Shown here piece after piece: positions 28,824 through 38,810 of a stretch of DNA of 64,000 nt; the first letter of the stretch is position 1, and each line of letters starts with the position of its first letter. The notes under the pieces were generated by a model. That model did not search any database and had not been told where the DNA came from. It was given only the letters and a program-made list of their open reading frames with translations. The position numbers and the translations under genes are program-made. This stretch comes from SZUA-36 sp963727635 (GTDB lineage Bacteria; Pseudomonadota; Gammaproteobacteria; Xanthomonadales; SZUA-36): contig CAVSHP010000028.1 of assembly GCA_963727635.1 (NCBI GenBank), positions 1 to 64,000 of the forward strand, in the 5' to 3' direction.

Positions 28824-29769
28824 TTACTGCTCAGTGCCAAAATCCTCGCGATAGTAAGGAACCAGATCTTCCGCCAGCATCAGCACTTCCGGTTTGTCCT
28901 TGCGTAAAGCAACCGCGGCCCTGGTTAAAAACCTCGTAAATGCCGTTGTCGGATTGTGCGGGGCCAAATGCCTGCACGAGGGATTGCCGCAACCGGTCCT
29001 CTTCACCCGCGCCGGTTAAAATCCAGGCCACCTGCAGGATTCCGTCACCAAAAACCGCTTCAATTTTGCGTGGGAAGCCGGCGTAGTCATAGCCGTAGCA
29101 GTTGATCTGGGTTTGCTTTGCCGGGTGGGTGGGCAACCACACATCGTCGATTTCCTGTCGTGATGTCATGTTGCAGCTGTTTTCAAACAGCGGATTCAGT
29201 TCATCGATGGAAGACCCAAATTGGAGCACCGCAGGGATCGCGGCGGATGGTTCAAATTTGCGCGCGGAAGGCGCGTTGGCCGTCAGTACCGGATCGTGCC
29301 ACAAGAACATATTCGGATGCACTGAGTCCGGGGTCAGCAGCCAGGCCGCATCTTCCGCGGATTGCGTGACCAGCATGTCATCCATGTAGACCGTGTAGTC
29401 CTGGAATGGAATGGGTTCTGCGCCAGCGAGAGCAGACAAGGCTGCAACGGCGCCTCCATGTGCTTCGATCAGTGCCAGCGAATCGTCGCCGAAAACAAAA
29501 GCCACCTCACCGATGCCCGCGCCGTCGCCGGTCTGGAACTCTTTGCACAGGACATGTGTTTCAAGCAGACGTGCAACCGGTATCACCGGGGGCTGTACGC
29601 GCAGTGTCTCAATGCTGCCACATTGATTTTCGATTCGCCCGATCACGGCACCGGGGGCAGAGCCGAACTCAACGCCGTTGAACGCCTTTTCCACCACGCC
29701 TGCGTTGCTGTTTGCAGATAAGCCAAATCCCAGGAACAACGCGATAGCCACTGCTGATTTTCTATTCAT
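28824..29769 (-). CDS. secreted protein of unknown function, frame-broken near the end
   Basis: The start at 29769 gives a signal peptide (KSAVAIALFLGFGLSANSNA) and a mature protein with GVVEKAFNGVEFGSAPGAV and Cys in ENQCGSIET, ENSCNMTS and INCYGYDY that could form disulphides. Near 28911-28918 one extra base shifts the frame. The other frame gives the likely true end, AAVALRKDKPEVLMLAEDLV and a stop at 28824, for about 315 residues. The shifted frame has a poor GRSGSLLSR tail. I do not recognise the family. Confidence 0.6.
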
Positions 29770-30125
29770 TTCTATAATCCCTGCATGGCGAAATGCCGAA
29801 TGGTTCATTTGACGCCTGTCGATCGCCAATCGGTTGCAAAGCAGATGAATTAAAGGGGCCGGATCTAGAGACGCCCCACTTTGACCATCTGTCCGTGGCT
29901 ATGGCTGAGCAACCGACCGGGACTCATTTTTTACCCTTCTGAAATGTTATTGCATTTAATTTTGAAAGAGTGCAGATTATGCGCTCGTCCGCCGTGTTGT
30001 AGCGTGTTCTGCGCATCCAGGTGATCCACCAAAAGGACGGCTTCTCTAGCAAAATCGGCAATAAGACTTTTGGCATCATGCCAAGGGTTTTTTATATCAA
30101 TAATTATATCGAGGAGATGAGGGAA
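29770..30125. other. intergenic region with terminator-like hairpin
   Basis: This 356-base gap lies between divergent genes. TTGGC (30069-30073) pairs with GCCAA (30079-30083) and is followed by GGGTTTTTT, a weak terminator shape about 40 bases before the protease start; it could act in the protease leader. A GGGGCCGGATC string near 29856 resembles the dispersed hairpins. No gene is visible. Confidence 0.35.
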
Positions 30126-32807
30126 ATGAAGTTAGGAAAAATGATGACGGGAGTACTCAGCGCGGCGATCATCGTCGGTCTGGGGATTGCCAGTCTGCCT
30201 GTCCAGGCTCAGGATAATCCCGAGACCCAGGCCTTGAGTTTTGTTTCGAAAAATAAACAGAAATTCGGTTTGACCGGCTCGGATATCGGCGAACTTGAAG
30301 TGTTGAGTGTCATTCCTGCCGGGGACAACGGCATCAGCCACGTCTACCTGCAACAAAAATATCGCGGCATTGAAGTTGCTTACGGTATTTTTACCGTCAA
30401 CATCATGGCCGATGGCACGGTACTCAATCCCGGGCATCGCTTCATTGATCATATCGCCGCCGCGGCAGGCAGTCAGAATGCAAAAAAGAATTCCGTTGCA
30501 GCAGCCGAAACAGCCGCAGAATATGTCGGGCTGAAAACCAACCGGCCGTTTGACATCATCAAAAAACAGGGCGGACCAAATGAGAAGGTAGTGCTGTCCG
30601 ATGGCGGCATCGCCGCTGCGCCTATCGAGGCCAAGCTGATCTGGTATCCGACTGATGCGAATGAGGTACGCCTGTCCTGGTTGGTCGACATAGAGACGTC
30701 CGACGGTCAGGACCATTGGTATGTTTACGTTGACGCGACCACCGGCCAGGCATTAGGTGTGGACAACCTGGTTTCGCATGACTCGGGTCAAGCCATCGGT
30801 GCTGCAATTGCCCGCCCCGCTTCAGCCGGGCCATCAACTCTGTTCGCACAGAGCCCTGTTACAGCCTTTCCGGAGACTGACGGCGCAACCTACAACGTTT
30901 ATCCGATTCCGATGGAGAGCCCCACCGACGGTTCGCAAACGCTGGTAAGCAACGCGGCCAACCCGGCCGCTTCGCCGCTGGGATGGCACGACACTGGCAC
31001 TATCAAGTACACCATCACACGTGGTAACAACGTCCATGCCTATACTGACACCGATGCCAATAACCAGCCGGACCCGGGCAGCGAGCCGAACGGTGGTGTG
31101 TCACTGGTGTTCAACGCGATACACGATCAGGCCGCGCAGCCAGCGGATTCAAAGCCTGCTGCGGTAACCAACCTGTTCTATTGGAACAATATCGTACACG
31201 ACGTAACCTACAATCACGGTTTCAATGAGGCATCCGGTAACTTCCAGGTCAACAATTTCGGTCTGGGAGGTGCTGGCAACGACGACGTTCGCGCCGAGGC
31301 GCAGGACGGTTCGGGTACCGATAACGCCAACTTCTCCACGCCCTCCGATGGCAGCCGGCCGCGCATGCAGATGTACCGCTGGCTCAGTCCCTTCGCGCAG
31401 CTGGCAATCGTCAACTCGCCGGCGGATATTGCCGGAGTTTACGTCGCCAACCCCTCGAATAGTGGCGGCAATGCAAACGGTCTTACCGCTGACCTTGCCA
31501 TCGTGGACGACGGCGTCGCCCCCACGGACGATTCCTGTGAGCCCATCCTGAACGACCTGACGGGCAAGATCGCCGTCATCCGCTGGAGCGGGGGCCTCTG
31601 CAACTCGAGCGTCTTCGTCGTCAACGCCGCCAATGCCGGAGCCGTCGCGGCGATCATCATCGACGTTACGGACATCCCGTACACGAACTTCGGTGGTAAC
31701 GCAGCGATCCCATCGGTCGCAGTCGGTCAGGCCGACGGTAACCTTTTTGTAAGCACGATCACAGGCGGTGAACCGGTCAATGTCACGATCGAAGACAACC
31801 CCGAGTCGGTCGACCGCGACAGCGACTTTGATGCTGGCATTATCGCCCACGAATACGGGCATGGTATCTCCAATCGACTGACCGGCGGCCGTACGACCAC
31901 CAGTTGCCTCGGTAACGCTGAACAGATGGGTGAAGGCTGGAGTGACTGGGTTGGTATGACACTCACCACCAGCCCCACAGACACCGCCAGCACCGTGCGT
32001 GGCGTCGGCACTTACACAATTTTCCAGGCAGCCGACGGCAACGGTATCCGGCCGACCCCGTATGCGACCGATATGAGCATCAATCCATCCACCTATGCCT
32101 GGGTTGCGGACCCGGCGATCACCCAGCCACACGGCATTGGTTACGTCTGGAACTCGATGCTCTGGGAAATGTACTGGAACCTCGTTCATAAACACGGCTA
32201 TAACGCCAATGTTTACGAAGGTTGGGAAACAGGCGGCAATAATCTTGGTATCCGCCTGGTGCAGGATGGTATGAAGATGCAGGTTTGCCGGCCTGGTTTT
32301 GTTGACGGCCGTAATGCGATCCTGGCTGCTGACGTTGCTCTGACCGGCGGAGCCAATCAGTGCGAAATCTGGCGCGGCTTTGTCAAACGTGGTCTTGGTG
32401 TCAATGCAAGCCAGGGTTCCTCAAACAACCGCAATGACGGCGTTGAAAACTTCGAATTCCCGGCCGAGTGTATGGCTGCCAATTTCGGTGGTTTCCAGCA
32501 GCCGGTTAAAGCGGCACCGTATATGAACCTGAAAGATGCGGGCGATGTGGTACCCCTTAAGTTCACCTTGACAGGCGATACATCGTCGATGTTGATCGAC
32601 ACGCAACCGATCAATTGTTCGACACTGGAGCCGACCGGCGAAGCACCTTCAATGGTTGCAACACCCGGCTCAACGTCCCTCAAGGTTAAAAACAAGGTTT
32701 TCCAGCTTAACTGGCAGACCGATGCCAGCTGGGTCGGCACCTGCCGTGCCCTGACGATTCGCATACCTGCGCAAAGTGACGCAGTGGCGAACTTCCGCTT
32801 CGAGTAG
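30126..32807 (+). CDS. secreted M36 (fungalysin-like) zinc metalloprotease
   Basis: From ATG 30126 the product has 893 residues; GAGGAGATGAGG upstream supports this start over an earlier one. Domains in order: signal peptide (VLSAAIIVGLGIASLPVQA); FTP propeptide (YLQQKYRGIEVAYGIF); M36 N-terminal part (WNNIVHDVTYNHGFNEASGN); an inserted PA domain (AIVDDGVAPTDDSCEP to IAVIRWSGGLC); and the catalytic HEYGHGISNRL, His near residue 575, with EGWSDWVG supplying the third zinc ligand. A C-terminal beta domain with two Cys follows. It should degrade proteins outside the cell. A terminator follows. Confidence 0.95.
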   Translation: MKLGKMMTGVLSAAIIVGLGIASLPVQAQDNPETQALSFVSKNKQKFGLTGSDIGELEVLSVIPAGDNGISHVYLQQKYRGIEVAYGIFTVNIMADGTVLNPGHRFIDHIAAAAGSQNAKKNSVAAAETAAEYVGLKTNRPFDIIKKQGGPNEKVVLSDGGIAAAPIEAKLIWYPTDANEVRLSWLVDIETSDGQDHWYVYVDATTGQALGVDNLVSHDSGQAIGAAIARPASAGPSTLFAQSPVTAFPETDGATYNVYPIPMESPTDGSQTLVSNAANPAASPLGWHDTGTIKYTITRGNNVHAYTDTDANNQPDPGSEPNGGVSLVFNAIHDQAAQPADSKPAAVTNLFYWNNIVHDVTYNHGFNEASGNFQVNNFGLGGAGNDDVRAEAQDGSGTDNANFSTPSDGSRPRMQMYRWLSPFAQLAIVNSPADIAGVYVANPSNSGGNANGLTADLAIVDDGVAPTDDSCEPILNDLTGKIAVIRWSGGLCNSSVFVVNAANAGAVAAIIIDVTDIPYTNFGGNAAIPSVAVGQADGNLFVSTITGGEPVNVTIEDNPESVDRDSDFDAGIIAHEYGHGISNRLTGGRTTTSCLGNAEQMGEGWSDWVGMTLTTSPTDTASTVRGVGTYTIFQAADGNGIRPTPYATDMSINPSTYAWVADPAITQPHGIGYVWNSMLWEMYWNLVHKHGYNANVYEGWETGGNNLGIRLVQDGMKMQVCRPGFVDGRNAILAADVALTGGANQCEIWRGFVKRGLGVNASQGSSNNRNDGVENFEFPAECMAANFGGFQQPVKAAPYMNLKDAGDVVPLKFTLTGDTSSMLIDTQPINCSTLEPTGEAPSMVATPGSTSLKVKNKVFQLNWQTDASWVGTCRALTIRIPAQSDAVANFRFE

Positions 32808-32822
32808 TCTGAAGTCAGTCAG

Positions 32823-32860
32823 CGGGCGTCGCGCATTCAAGCGCGGCGCCCGTTTTTTTT
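32823..32860 (+). terminator. intrinsic terminator after M36 protease
   Basis: CGGGCGTCGCGC (32823-32834) pairs with GCGCGGCGCCCG (32841-32852), with one G-T wobble and a 6-base loop, and is followed by eight T. Confidence 0.9.
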
Positions 32861-33038
32861 GCGTGTTATCCGGCCTATTTCCCCACTGGCGATTTGCCGC
32901 CCGCTGGCGCACAAGGCTAAAAGTGCCAGGGGGGTCCTTTCTCAATGAATCTGTCTACAAATCAGCACAACCCATCGCAACACCGCGATACCTTTCGTGT
33001 TTCGGTGCTAGTGTATGCCTGAACCCGCGAGATAATTT

Positions 33039-35267
33039 ATGAACCGGATTTCCCGTCGCCAGCTTTTAAAACTGGGTGTCATAAACAGCGCCGGCCTGTT
33101 GCTGGGCATTCGGATGACAGGCAGCGCCATGGGTGCAGAGCGCAAGGGTGCGGTCAGTGAAACCACTATGCTCCATCCACTGGTGGAGATTACAGCGGAC
33201 GGCAAAATTGTCCTTTTTGCACAGAACCCTGAGATGGGTCAGGGAGTAAAGACCAGTCTGCCGATGATACTGGCCGAAGAATTGGATGTTCGTTTCGAAG
33301 ATATCATCGTAAAACAGGCGGACTGGTTACCCGGGCAGGACCGGCAGTTTTCCGGTGGTAGTCTCAGCATCCGCCTCAACTACCAGGCGATGCGCGAAGC
33401 CGGTGCCACAGCCCGGCTGATGTTGATGCAGGCGGCGGCTGCGCGCTGGCAGGTTCCATTGGAAACCCTGGTCACGGGCAACGGTCGGGTCCGGGAAGTT
33501 TCCGGTGACAACTCTTCCTCCTATGCCGAACTCGCCGTGGCCGCGGCACGCATGCCTTTGCCTACCGGTGTTCCACTCAAGGCTCCGGCTGACTTTCGCA
33601 TTATCGGTAAGTCTCATGGTGACGTGGACAAGCAACGGATCGTAACGGGTCAAGCGCTTTACAACATGGACTTCAAGCTGCCCGGAATGCTCTACGCCGT
33701 CGTACGACGTAGCCCGGTCAGCGATGGACAGGTGCTTTCATACAATGATGAGGCGACTCTCAAGGTACCCGGTGTCCGGGCGGTGTATGTCCTGTCAAAC
33801 GAGCAACACGGCGGGCGGATCATACTGGCCAACAGTCCAAATTTTGTCTCCGGGGTGGCCGTGCTGGCAGAAAATACCTGGGCCGCAATGCAGGGAGCCC
33901 GTGCGTTGCAAGTGCAATGGCGTAACCCGGTCGATCTGGATAGTACCGATGCGCTGTATGAGCGCTTTCACGCAGGATTAAATGCTGAATCCGTGCGGGT
34001 CCGCAGCGACGGAGATCCGGAGGCACTGCTCAGCGCCGACAGCGAAGCGTTCGAGGCGGTGTACCAGGTGCCGTTGCTACCGCATGCACAGATGGAGCCG
34101 ATGAACTGCTCGGCTCAATTCGCAGAGGGGAAAATCGAAATTTGGGCGCCCACACAAAACCCGGGGGACCTGGCCACGGCCGTGGCAAAAGCCATGGGTA
34201 TCGACGCTGACAAAACCAGCGAGCACGTCAGCGTTCACATCATGCGATCGGGCGGGGCATTCGGGCGACGTTACTATTCCGATTTTGCAATTGATGCGGC
34301 GCTGCTTGCGCGGCAGGCGGGACATCCGGTGCAGGTCGTGTGGACACGTGAAGATGACATGCAACACGGTTACTTCCGGCCTGCCGGCGCACATCGTATC
34401 AGGGCCTCGGTGGATACGCAGGGCCGGATCACAGCCTGGCAGCACAAGCTCGCCGGGCATTCGCGCGCTGCCTATCTCGAGCGGGATGATCCGCCCGCTG
34501 GTACCGAGCTGGATGAATACACGTTTCCAGCCGGGTTCATAGCCAACCTCTCGCTGGAGCACGTATTCATACCATCAAGGATCCCGCTGGGACAATGGCG
34601 GGGCATCGCGCCGTCGGCCAACATATTTGTAACCGGAAGTGCGATCGACGAACTGGCGCATCGCGTCAACCAGGACCCCCTGGTTTTCCTGTTGCGGCTG
34701 GTTGGTGATCAGGATTCGGTGAGGATCACCGAGCGTTTTAACCTGGATACAGCACGCTTGCGCGCCGTCATTCACAAGGTGGCCGACATGGCCGGCTGGC
34801 GTCAGCCTTTGGCCCGGGGTAATGAGAAGACACGTCATGGCAGGGGTATTGCAGCCTGTTATGACCAGGGTTCCTGGGTTGCCGAGGTTGCAGAAGTCAC
34901 TGTCTCTGACGGCAGGCTAAAGGTCGACAAGGTTGTCGCTGCAGTCGACTGCGGCCGGGTGATAAACCCACAAGGGGCAGCAGCCCAGGTTGAGGGCGCC
35001 ATCCTCGACGGCTTGAGCACCGCATTGATGGGTGAGATTACCGTGCGGGATGGCGTTGTTGAACAAGCCAATTTCAATAACTACCGCTTGTTGCGTATCG
35101 ACCAGGCCCCTTTGATAGAAGTGCATTTTATTGACAGCGACAATGAGCCACGCGGCCTGGGTGAGCCGCCTCTGCCACCACTTGCAGCAGCCGTCTGCAA
35201 CGCGATTTTTGCCGCAACCGGTCAACGCATCAGACGCTTGCCCGTGAAATCTGTATTGAAAGTCTGA
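33039..35267 (+). CDS. molybdopterin-binding dehydrogenase large subunit (IorB-like)
   Basis: The 742-residue protein resembles the beta subunit of isoquinoline 1-oxidoreductase and related xanthine-oxidase-family hydroxylases of heterocycles and aldehydes. The N-terminus is a Tat signal (SRRQLLKLG), so the cofactor-loaded protein goes to the periplasm. Family motifs include QNPEMGQGVKTSLPMILAEE, SGGAFGRRYYSDF, GQWRGIAP and, near the end, LGEPPLPPLAAAVCNAIFAA with the catalytic Glu. The usual small [2Fe-2S] subunit and cytochrome are absent on both sides. It may pair with a distant subunit. Confidence 0.9.
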   Translation: MNRISRRQLLKLGVINSAGLLLGIRMTGSAMGAERKGAVSETTMLHPLVEITADGKIVLFAQNPEMGQGVKTSLPMILAEELDVRFEDIIVKQADWLPGQDRQFSGGSLSIRLNYQAMREAGATARLMLMQAAAARWQVPLETLVTGNGRVREVSGDNSSSYAELAVAAARMPLPTGVPLKAPADFRIIGKSHGDVDKQRIVTGQALYNMDFKLPGMLYAVVRRSPVSDGQVLSYNDEATLKVPGVRAVYVLSNEQHGGRIILANSPNFVSGVAVLAENTWAAMQGARALQVQWRNPVDLDSTDALYERFHAGLNAESVRVRSDGDPEALLSADSEAFEAVYQVPLLPHAQMEPMNCSAQFAEGKIEIWAPTQNPGDLATAVAKAMGIDADKTSEHVSVHIMRSGGAFGRRYYSDFAIDAALLARQAGHPVQVVWTREDDMQHGYFRPAGAHRIRASVDTQGRITAWQHKLAGHSRAAYLERDDPPAGTELDEYTFPAGFIANLSLEHVFIPSRIPLGQWRGIAPSANIFVTGSAIDELAHRVNQDPLVFLLRLVGDQDSVRITERFNLDTARLRAVIHKVADMAGWRQPLARGNEKTRHGRGIAACYDQGSWVAEVAEVTVSDGRLKVDKVVAAVDCGRVINPQGAAAQVEGAILDGLSTALMGEITVRDGVVEQANFNNYRLLRIDQAPLIEVHFIDSDNEPRGLGEPPLPPLAAAVCNAIFAATGQRIRRLPVKSVLKV

Positions 35268-35436
35268 CGTGAGAACAAAAGCAAGGGGTATTGCCGGGTG
35301 TTGCGAACACCAAAATACAACGTATCACGTGGCGGTTCTGTTGCCAGCAGAAATTTGCCCGTTATTAACACTGGCGCTACCCCGCAACTATCTGCGAGGA
35401 TAGCGCGCATTGGTCACACCACCTATGGAGAGCACA

Positions 35437-36684
35437 GTGTTTAAATCACCTATTTTTGTCTTGTTGTTGAGCTTTCTCCTGCTTCTGGGCTGGCAGTCAG
35501 CTTTTGCCGATGACCAGGCCGATACCTACCTGGAACAGGCGCGGGCGATCCTCAAGAAAGCGCCGCTGGTTGACGGACACAACGACTTGCCGATGGTGAT
35601 TCGTGACGAGTTTGGTGGCGATGTGGAAGGCCATGACATTTCGGTGCCGGCCTCGCACGATACCGATATACCGCGTCTGCGCGCCGGTGGCGTCGGCACC
35701 CAGTTCTGGTCGGTCTATGTACCGAGTTCATTGCCACCGTTGCAGGCGATTCGCCAGCAACTCGAGCAGTTTGATATTGCACTGCGCATGATTCGTCTGT
35801 ATCCGCATGACCTGATGCTGGCAAAAAGCGTGGCCGATATCGAGCAGGCCCGTAAGGAGGGCAAGATTGCATCGCTGATCGGTATCGAAGGTGGTCATAC
35901 GATTGTCAATTCGCTTGGTGTGTTGCGCGCCTATTACGATCTCGGCGCGCGTTACATGACGCTGACCCATTATCACACCAATGACTGGGCGGACTCAGCC
36001 ACCGACGTCGCCCGTCATGGGGGTCTGACCAGGTTTGGTGAAGAGGTGGTTCATGAAATGAATCGTCTCGGCATGCTGGTGGATATATCGCACGTTTCGG
36101 CGGACAGCATGAACGATGTGCTTGATGTGACCGAAGCGCCGGTTATTTTTTCCCATTCATCGGCACGGGCGCTGACCAAACATATGCGCAATGTCCCCGA
36201 TGACGTTCTCAAGCGCGTCACCGGTAATGATGGCATCGTCATGGTGACTTTCATCCCGGATTTCGTCAGCGAGGAACGCCGCCAGTGGGCCGAAGAACTC
36301 GACCCGCTAATCAAGGATCTGGAGACCGAGGCGGAGGTGGACGCGGTGACCGGGGAATACAAGAAGACCCACGGAGAACCACCGGTGGCAACGCTCGCCC
36401 AGGTGGCCGATCACATCGACCATGTGGCCCAGGTGGCCGGTTACGATCACGTCGGTATCGGTGGCGATTTCTACGGGCAGACGGGCGATGACCTGGTACA
36501 GGGCCTCGAAGATGTCTCCCGTTATCCCTACCTGATCGCCGAACTGTTACGCCGTGGCTGGAGTGAAGAAAACATCGCCAGACTGACCCGCGGCAACCTG
36601 CTGCGTGTTTTCGCGCAAGCGGAAAAGGTCGCGCATCGCCTGCAGGGCGAAAGGCCACCGTCGCTGATGCAATTTGAAGAATAG
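35437..36684 (+). CDS. secreted membrane dipeptidase-like hydrolase (M19)
   Basis: The M19 renal-dipeptidase family uses two zinc ions to cut dipeptides or other amides. Seen are DGHNDLPMVIRD (first His and Asp), IGIEGGHTIVNS (bridging Glu), LTHYHTNDWADS, VDISHVSADSM and VIFSHSSARAL with further His ligands, and HVGIGGDFYG. GTG at 35437 is preferred: GGAG stands six bases upstream and the signal peptide FVLLLSFLLLLGWQSAFA begins at once. A longer frame from TTG 35410 is possible. About 415 residues, typical for the family. Confidence 0.92.
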   Translation: MFKSPIFVLLLSFLLLLGWQSAFADDQADTYLEQARAILKKAPLVDGHNDLPMVIRDEFGGDVEGHDISVPASHDTDIPRLRAGGVGTQFWSVYVPSSLPPLQAIRQQLEQFDIALRMIRLYPHDLMLAKSVADIEQARKEGKIASLIGIEGGHTIVNSLGVLRAYYDLGARYMTLTHYHTNDWADSATDVARHGGLTRFGEEVVHEMNRLGMLVDISHVSADSMNDVLDVTEAPVIFSHSSARALTKHMRNVPDDVLKRVTGNDGIVMVTFIPDFVSEERRQWAEELDPLIKDLETEAEVDAVTGEYKKTHGEPPVATLAQVADHIDHVAQVAGYDHVGIGGDFYGQTGDDLVQGLEDVSRYPYLIAELLRRGWSEENIARLTRGNLLRVFAQAEKVAHRLQGERPPSLMQFEE

Positions 36685-36690
36685 AAACAG

Positions 36691-36754
36691 AAAAAAAGTG
36701 AAAAAAAAGTGAAGAAAAAAAGTGAAGACACCCATGTCACTCAAACCATGGGTG
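36691..36754. repeat. AAAAAAAGTGA tandem repeat with hairpin
   Basis: Three copies of AAAAAAAGTGA stand in tandem at 36691-36726, followed by CACCCATG (36729-36736) pairing with CATGGGTG (36747-36754). Read on the minus strand this is a hairpin followed by T-runs. AAGTGAAGA and GTGAAAAAAGGGG strings of similar kind lie next to the hairpins at 8466 and 9353, so this belongs to the same dispersed group. Confidence 0.5.
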
Positions 36755-36822
36755 CCCACACTTTCGTCCACGCTTTTAATTGTTCATGCTGCCAACCGAA
36801 ACGCGGTAATCAAATGAATCTT

Positions 36823-36851
36823 TTGGCATTTGACAGTTAAGCCACTATGCT
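36823..36851 (+). promoter_or_regulatory. sigma-70 promoter for TolB-like/TPR copy 2
   Basis: TTGGCA (36823-36828) and TATGCT (36846-36851) are spaced by 17 bases. Start of transcription near 36858 would give a leader of about 27 bases. Confidence 0.55.
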
Positions 36852-36884
36852 TAGTGACAATAGCTGACAAAAAGAAGCCCACCC

Positions 36885-38732
36885 TTGTCTTTTTTTGATG
36901 AACTTAAACGACGCAAAGTCGTACGCGTAGCAATAGCGTACCTTATTCTGGCCTGGTTAATGGCGCAGGTGGCTCAAATGCTGCTTGAAGCCTTTGGATC
37001 ACCGGCCTGGGTATTCAAAACACTGCTCGGCCTGTTTTTAATCGGTTTTCCCTTCGCGCTGTTTTTTGCCTGGGCTTTCGAATTGACCCGCGATGGGCTG
37101 AAACGCACCGAAGAGGTCGAAGCGGGCAGCAATACACAATACCATCCGATGCGTAACACCGGTCTCGTCGTGATCGGCATACTGGTGCTGGTGCTGGGGT
37201 ATTTCAGCTACGACAAGATCACGGTCGATCCCGTCGCGATACCGCAAGACAGCCCGGTTCAATCTGACCCGTCCAACGAGGCCCAAAAAGGCATCTCCCT
37301 CGCGGTACTGCCTTTTGTAAACATGTCGTCGGATAAGGAGCAGGAATATTTCTCCGATGGTATTTCAGAGGAGTTGCTCAACGTCCTGGCAAACGTCGGC
37401 GGGATCGAGGTCGCCTCGAGAACCTCGGCATTCGCCTTCAAAGGTAAAGACCGTAACATTTCCGAGATTGCCAAAATACTCAAAGTCGACCATGTTTTGG
37501 AAGGTAGTGTGCGGCGTTCCGGAAGCACGATCCGCATCACCGCCCAGTTGATCGACGCGACAACAGACAAACATATCTGGTCAGATACCTATGACCGGGA
37601 GTTTACGGATGTATTCAAGGTCCAGGATGAAATCGCCAACAAAATTGTCACCGCGCTCTCGGAAAAATTTGGTATCAAGGTCAAGGCGGTATCCGTCGAG
37701 CCAACGACCACCAACATGAGCGCTTACGACCTGTATTTGCAGGCCCTGGCCGCCGGTCGCATTTTCTCGATGGAAGGAGAGGTCAAACGCATCAAACTAT
37801 TGCGCGAAGCCCTGAGCCTTGATCCCGATTTTGTGGATGCGATTCTGTTATTGAGCCTGCGGCTGAATTATTTACCAACGTGGGATGCCTCTTTAGATAA
37901 CAAAACGTATAACGACGAGGCTTTGCTACTTGCCAATAGAGCTCTTGAGCTTGCACCTGAAGATGCCAGGGTGCATCGCGCGCTGGCCGAGGTGGCTTTC
38001 CAGGCCTACCGTTTTGACGATATGCAAAAACACACCGAAGCCGCCCTTGCCCTTGATCCCGACAATCGGGGTTTTCAGCTTTACATGAGAATTTGCCTTG
38101 GATATCTACAGGAGTCCCTGCAAATCGCCAACTCGGAGCTCAGCGCCGATCCCGCAGAAAGCTGGGCTCATGTCGTAAAGGCGCTTGCCCTGGAAGGCAT
38201 GGGAAATAACGATGCCGCGTTGCGTTCCATGAAAGATGCCCTCTTTCATGGTTTCACGGGCATGATCCAAATCCTGCTCTTTGAAGATGCTTACCAGAAA
38301 GCGGACAAGGTCACCTGGGGGACCCTGGTCGCATTGGATATGGGCAAGCAAAATATACGCAATCCAGGTTTCCCGCTGTTGCGATTGCTGCCACAACTCG
38401 AGGCCATTGTGTTCGCTGAAGAATCCGACAAGGACAGGGAGATAGCCCGTTACTGGATGATGGCAAAAGATCTGGGCTACAACAGACAGGATATATTGTG
38501 GCCTTATCGGTACACCACGCTCATGGCACTAAAAGAATATGACTATATGGCCGATGAATTTTGGGGTAGCGAGACCAAGCAATGGATGTGGCTGCGACAA
38601 TTGCGTCCATTCCGTCAATCTGAGCCTTTCAAACGCAAAATTCGCGAAAGTGGGATACTGGCCTATTGGAAAAAATATGGCTGGCCGGACCTGTGCCACG
38701 CGGTTGGAGATGATGATTTTGCGTGTAATTAA
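36885..38732 (+). CDS. TolB-like/TPR membrane protein (copy 2)
   Basis: The 615-residue protein shares the layout of the 21496 gene: MSFFDELKRRKVVRVAIAY, membrane helices at about 15-35, 45-65 and 90-108, a TolB/FlgO-like domain (LAVLPFVNMSSDKEQEYFSD, LKVDHVLEGSVRRSGS, DVFKVQDEIANKI), and TPR repeats from about 280. No cyclase or DNA-binding domain is fused. The start is TTG at 36885; no strong ribosome site is seen. With the first copy it forms a paralogous pair, each a single-gene unit. The role is unknown. Confidence 0.8.
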   Translation: MSFFDELKRRKVVRVAIAYLILAWLMAQVAQMLLEAFGSPAWVFKTLLGLFLIGFPFALFFAWAFELTRDGLKRTEEVEAGSNTQYHPMRNTGLVVIGILVLVLGYFSYDKITVDPVAIPQDSPVQSDPSNEAQKGISLAVLPFVNMSSDKEQEYFSDGISEELLNVLANVGGIEVASRTSAFAFKGKDRNISEIAKILKVDHVLEGSVRRSGSTIRITAQLIDATTDKHIWSDTYDREFTDVFKVQDEIANKIVTALSEKFGIKVKAVSVEPTTTNMSAYDLYLQALAAGRIFSMEGEVKRIKLLREALSLDPDFVDAILLLSLRLNYLPTWDASLDNKTYNDEALLLANRALELAPEDARVHRALAEVAFQAYRFDDMQKHTEAALALDPDNRGFQLYMRICLGYLQESLQIANSELSADPAESWAHVVKALALEGMGNNDAALRSMKDALFHGFTGMIQILLFEDAYQKADKVTWGTLVALDMGKQNIRNPGFPLLRLLPQLEAIVFAEESDKDREIARYWMMAKDLGYNRQDILWPYRYTTLMALKEYDYMADEFWGSETKQWMWLRQLRPFRQSEPFKRKIRESGILAYWKKYGWPDLCHAVGDDDFACN

Positions 38733-38810
38733 TAAACAAAAAATGGTCGGGTAAAATTTTTTATTTAAATCTAGCCGGCCTCTTAACCTTCGGCCCTTTA
38801 GTCTTACAAA

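Noticed and set aside
30021..30125. 35-codon upstream extension of the M36 protease
   Set aside because: The ribosome site and the signal peptide both point to ATG 30126.
31149..32195. 348-codon minus-strand frame inside the M36 protease
   Set aside because: The opposite strand encodes conserved M36 and PA domains over the whole stretch; the antisense product is rich in low-complexity Val, Asp and Gly.
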